Shown: positions 61,529 through 64,000 of the stretch, piece by piece
Layout of the letters: every line of letters starts with the position of its first letter
Numbering within the stretch: position 1 is the stretch's first letter
Origin: Emticicia sp. 21SJ11W-3
GTDB taxonomy: Bacteria > Bacteroidota > Bacteroidia > Cytophagales > Spirosomataceae
Direction: 5' to 3'
NCBI RefSeq assembly: GCF_024138715.1
Contig: NZ_CP092074.1
Location: 2,976,001 to 3,040,000, forward strand
Length of the DNA: 64,000 bases
Notes under the pieces: model-generated
What the model was told of the DNA's origin: nothing
Seen by the model: the letters and a program-made list of their open reading frames with translations, nothing else
Databases searched by the model: none
Made by a program: the position numbers and the translations under genes

Positions 61529-63961
61529 ATGAAAATTTCGTATAACTGGTTAAAGAGTCTGATTGATATTCAGGAATCGCCTGAAGAAATAGGTAAATTA
61601 CTGACAGGAACAGGGCTGGAGGTAGAAGGAATTGAGGAGATAGAATCGGTAAAAGGTGGCCTGAAAGGCTTTGTGATTGGTGAGGTACTCACCTGCGAAC
61701 CCTTCACCGTTAAAGAAAAACAACTGAGTTTAACCACAGTAGATATAGGCGCGGCCGAGGCGTCAACCATTGTCTGTGGAGCCGCCAACGTGCGCGCCGG
61801 ACAAAAAGTGGTGGTGGCTACCCTGGGTACAACCATTTACTTTGCCGACGGCAAGTCTTTTACGATAGAAAAACGCAAGGTGTACGGGCATCCGTCAGAA
61901 GGCATGATATGTGCCGAAGACGAAATGGGCATTGGCACCTCGCATGACGGTATTCTGGTGCTGGATACCGACCTGCCCAATGGCACACCGGCGGCACAGT
62001 ATTTCAAGATGGAGCCTGATTATCAGATTGAAATTGGCCTTACCCCCAACCGTGCCGACGCGGCCTCACATTTTGGTGTGGCGCGTGACTTGAAAGCCGT
62101 GCTGGGCCGTGAAGTAACTTTGCCATCGGTCGACAAATTTGCGGTGTCGGCTCAGAAAACAGACTTTACAGTTACCGTAGAAAACACCGAGGCTTGTCCA
62201 CGTTTCTGCGGGCTGGAGATTCAGGGAGTAACCGTTCAGGAGTCGCCCGACTGGTTGAAAAAACGCCTGCTGGCTATCGGTCTGAACCCTATCAATAACA
62301 TTGTCGACATCACCAATTATGTGTGCCATACGCTGGGGCAACCCATGCACGCCTTTGATGCCGACGAAGTGAAGGGCAAACAAATAATAGTGCGCGTGCC
62401 TGAAAAAGGCACCAAATTCGTTACGCTTGATGGCACCGAAAGAACGCTTTCTGGCTACGACCTGATGGTGTGCAATGCCGAAGAACCAATGGCGATTGCC
62501 GGGGTATTTGGCGGACAAAAATCGGGTATTAAATCAGGCACTACTAATATTTTCTTAGAGGTTGCCTATTTCAGCCCGGTTTGGGTGCGTCGTACTGCCA
62601 CTTTCCATGGGCTGAAAACCGATGCGTCGTTTAGATATGAACGTGGCACCGACCCGAACATGCCGCCTTTTGCCATTCGCTTCGCTGCCCTGCTGGTGCA
62701 GGAATTGGCCGGTGGAACCATTCTGGATGGTGTGATAGACCATTACCCCAAGCCGATTGAAAACCTTGAAATACAGGTAAAACATAAGCATATTAACCGT
62801 TTGATAGGTAAAAACCTGGACGACGACCTGATAAAAACCATATTGGAAAGCCTTGATATAAAAGTGCTGACCGACGATGCCTTTGAAATGACCGTCAGCG
62901 TGCCGCCCTACCGCGTAGATGTAACCCGCGAGGCCGACGTAATTGAAGAGATTCTGCGCATTTATGGTTTCGATAACATTGAGCTTTCGGAGCATTTGCA
63001 GGCTGATTTCCTGTCGGGTTTCCCGGATAAAGATGCTGATAAACTGCAGATGCGCTTGATTGAGCTACTGGCAGCCAATGGTTTTAATGAGATTCAGACG
63101 CTTTCTATCACCAAACCGGCTTATAACGAGGCCATTCAAAGCCTTGCAAAAGGCGGACAGGTTACGTTATTGAACCCATTGAGCGAAGAGCTGTCGGTAA
63201 TGCGCCAGAGCTTGTTGCTGACAGGTATGGAGTCGGTGGCGTATAACATTAACCGCCGCCAGAAAGACCTGAAACTGTTTGAGTTTGGTCGCGCTTACTT
63301 TACAAAACAGGAAGAAGGCCAAGACAAAAAATATAAAGAAAGTAAGCATCTGGGCTTGTGGTTGTCGGGCAATCAGCAGTCGGAGACCTGGTTGGCTGGT
63401 AGTAATCCTGTTACATTCCATGACATGGCGCTGGCTGTACAAAAAGTGCTAAAAGCCATGAAGGTTACTAAATTTGATACCCAGGACGCCAATTCACCGG
63501 TGTTTCAGTATGGTTTAACCTACCTTATCAATAAAAAACCAGTGGTAAGCCTCGGGCTGGTGAAACCATCCATTGCCCGGCTGGCCGATGTGAAACAGGC
63601 GGTGTTCTATGCGGATTTCGACTGGGAGTATCTGTTGAAACAGTATTCAGAGAAAGTGAATTATGTAGAGATACCGAAGTTCCCCGAGGTACGCCGCGAC
63701 TTGTCGCTGGTGATAGATTCTGCCACCAGTTTTGATCAGGTGTCGGCCATTGCCAATAAAACAGAGCGTAACCTGTTGAAAGCCGTAAACGTATTTGATA
63801 TTTACGAAGGCGAAAAACTGGGTGAAGGCAAAAAATCATACTCGGTAAGTTTCATACTACTAGACAAAGACAAAACCTTAACCGACGAAGTAATCGACAA
63901 AACCATGCAACGCCTGATAGCCGCGTATGAGAAAGAGTTGAGCGCGGTGATAAGGAAGTAG
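61529..63961 (+). CDS. pheT: Phenylalanine--tRNA ligase beta subunit
   Basis: An 810-residue protein from the ATG at 61529 (MKISYNWLKSLIDI), the usual PheT start. Domains in order: N-terminal module, tRNA-binding OB fold (about 40-150, VVCGAANVRAGQKVVVATLG), B3/B4 editing domain (about 210-390, LDGTERTLSGYDLMVCN and AIAGVFGGQKSGI), B5, the catalytic-like core (LNPLSEELSVMRQSLLLTGMESVAYNINR) and an FDX-ACB anticodon-binding domain at the end (about 715-810, PKFPEVRRDLSLVID). With PheS it charges tRNA(Phe). pheS is not in the window, which is common in Bacteroidota. Confidence 0.96.
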   Translation: MKISYNWLKSLIDIQESPEEIGKLLTGTGLEVEGIEEIESVKGGLKGFVIGEVLTCEPFTVKEKQLSLTTVDIGAAEASTIVCGAANVRAGQKVVVATLGTTIYFADGKSFTIEKRKVYGHPSEGMICAEDEMGIGTSHDGILVLDTDLPNGTPAAQYFKMEPDYQIEIGLTPNRADAASHFGVARDLKAVLGREVTLPSVDKFAVSAQKTDFTVTVENTEACPRFCGLEIQGVTVQESPDWLKKRLLAIGLNPINNIVDITNYVCHTLGQPMHAFDADEVKGKQIIVRVPEKGTKFVTLDGTERTLSGYDLMVCNAEEPMAIAGVFGGQKSGIKSGTTNIFLEVAYFSPVWVRRTATFHGLKTDASFRYERGTDPNMPPFAIRFAALLVQELAGGTILDGVIDHYPKPIENLEIQVKHKHINRLIGKNLDDDLIKTILESLDIKVLTDDAFEMTVSVPPYRVDVTREADVIEEILRIYGFDNIELSEHLQADFLSGFPDKDADKLQMRLIELLAANGFNEIQTLSITKPAYNEAIQSLAKGGQVTLLNPLSEELSVMRQSLLLTGMESVAYNINRRQKDLKLFEFGRAYFTKQEEGQDKKYKESKHLGLWLSGNQQSETWLAGSNPVTFHDMALAVQKVLKAMKVTKFDTQDANSPVFQYGLTYLINKKPVVSLGLVKPSIARLADVKQAVFYADFDWEYLLKQYSEKVNYVEIPKFPEVRRDLSLVIDSATSFDQVSAIANKTERNLLKAVNVFDIYEGEKLGEGKKSYSVSFILLDKDKTLTDEVIDKTMQRLIAAYEKELSAVIRK

Positions 63962-63988
63962 TTTAAAAATATTAAACCCATTTTCTGC

Positions 63989-64000
63989 GTAGAGACAGGG
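63989..64000. repeat. Palindrome family A, cut by window end
   Basis: GTAGAGACAGGG, the left arm of the family-A palindrome, 28 bp after the pheT stop. Confidence 0.5.

Overview
The window comes from a Bacteroidota chromosome, probably of the Cytophagia/Chitinophagia/Sphingobacteriia group. Support for this is a T9SS-type C-terminal sorting tail on a subtilisin, TonB-dependent receptors with carboxypeptidase-regulatory-like N-termini, DUF2141 and DUF4260 proteins, and many promoters of the Bacteroidota TAnnTTTG type. Most of the sequence is ordinary housekeeping at moderate GC. Two AT-rich accessory stretches (12.8-13.8 kb and 31.3-34.8 kb) and one IS110-family insertion interrupt it.

Layout. 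0-3.2 kb: partial zinc alcohol dehydrogenase, FGGY sugar kinase, and a subclass-B1-type metallo-beta-lactamase. 4-7.3 kb (minus): an arsenic operon arsR-arsM-arsC followed by an unusual ChrB-AraC fusion regulator and an outer-membrane protein, with two copies of a palindromic operator. 7.5-12.7 kb: glycosyltransferase, a large outer-membrane beta-barrel/TonB-type receptor with a glycine-rich insert, and a secreted esterase. 12.8-20.4 kb: HARE-HTH/PD-(D/E)XK protein, frameshifted VOC gene, PolX-PHP protein with a damaged polymerase site, DUF2141, thyA, and acyl-CoA dehydrogenase. 20.8-28 kb: degenerate histidine kinase, YdeI, TfoX-like, OsmC, GatA, and a LysM lytic transglycosylase. 27.5-30.8 kb: a repeat block abutting mutS. 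31.3-34.8 kb: a minus-strand run of small AT-rich genes that resembles an array of orphan polymorphic-toxin immunity genes, including a broken CPCC gene. 35-39.6 kb: TPR lipoprotein-like gene, then an operon for a cytochrome bd-superfamily-like oxidoreductase in which both large subunits carry a C-terminal haem c domain, followed by an unlisted 38-residue single-TM protein. 39.8-43.5 kb: siderophore receptor plus PepSY-TM protein. 43.8-45.1 kb: IS110 element with a structured upstream region (candidate bridge RNA), beside a truncated SDR gene. 45.4-50.5 kb: AraC regulator, hydrolase, and two duplicated DUF4260 modules, each carrying an FNR-type box at identical spacing to a promoter, flanking a Crp/Fnr regulator and an SDR. 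50.7-64 kb: TlpA-like lipoprotein, a 9-PAS histidine kinase, a subtilisin, methylmalonyl-CoA epimerase and pheT.

Several families of short dispersed palindromes (GTAGAGACAGGGC-type, GGGGTTCAAAATTTTGAACCCC-type, GCGAACAGGATGTTCGC-type, CCCGTNGGGA-type) fill the intergenic gaps. They produce many spurious small open frames, which are left out. No tRNA, rRNA or CRISPR array was seen. Start codons were re-chosen where the longest frame begins at TTG/GTG or upstream of a promoter or terminator. All family assignments rest on motif recognition by eye, with no database search.
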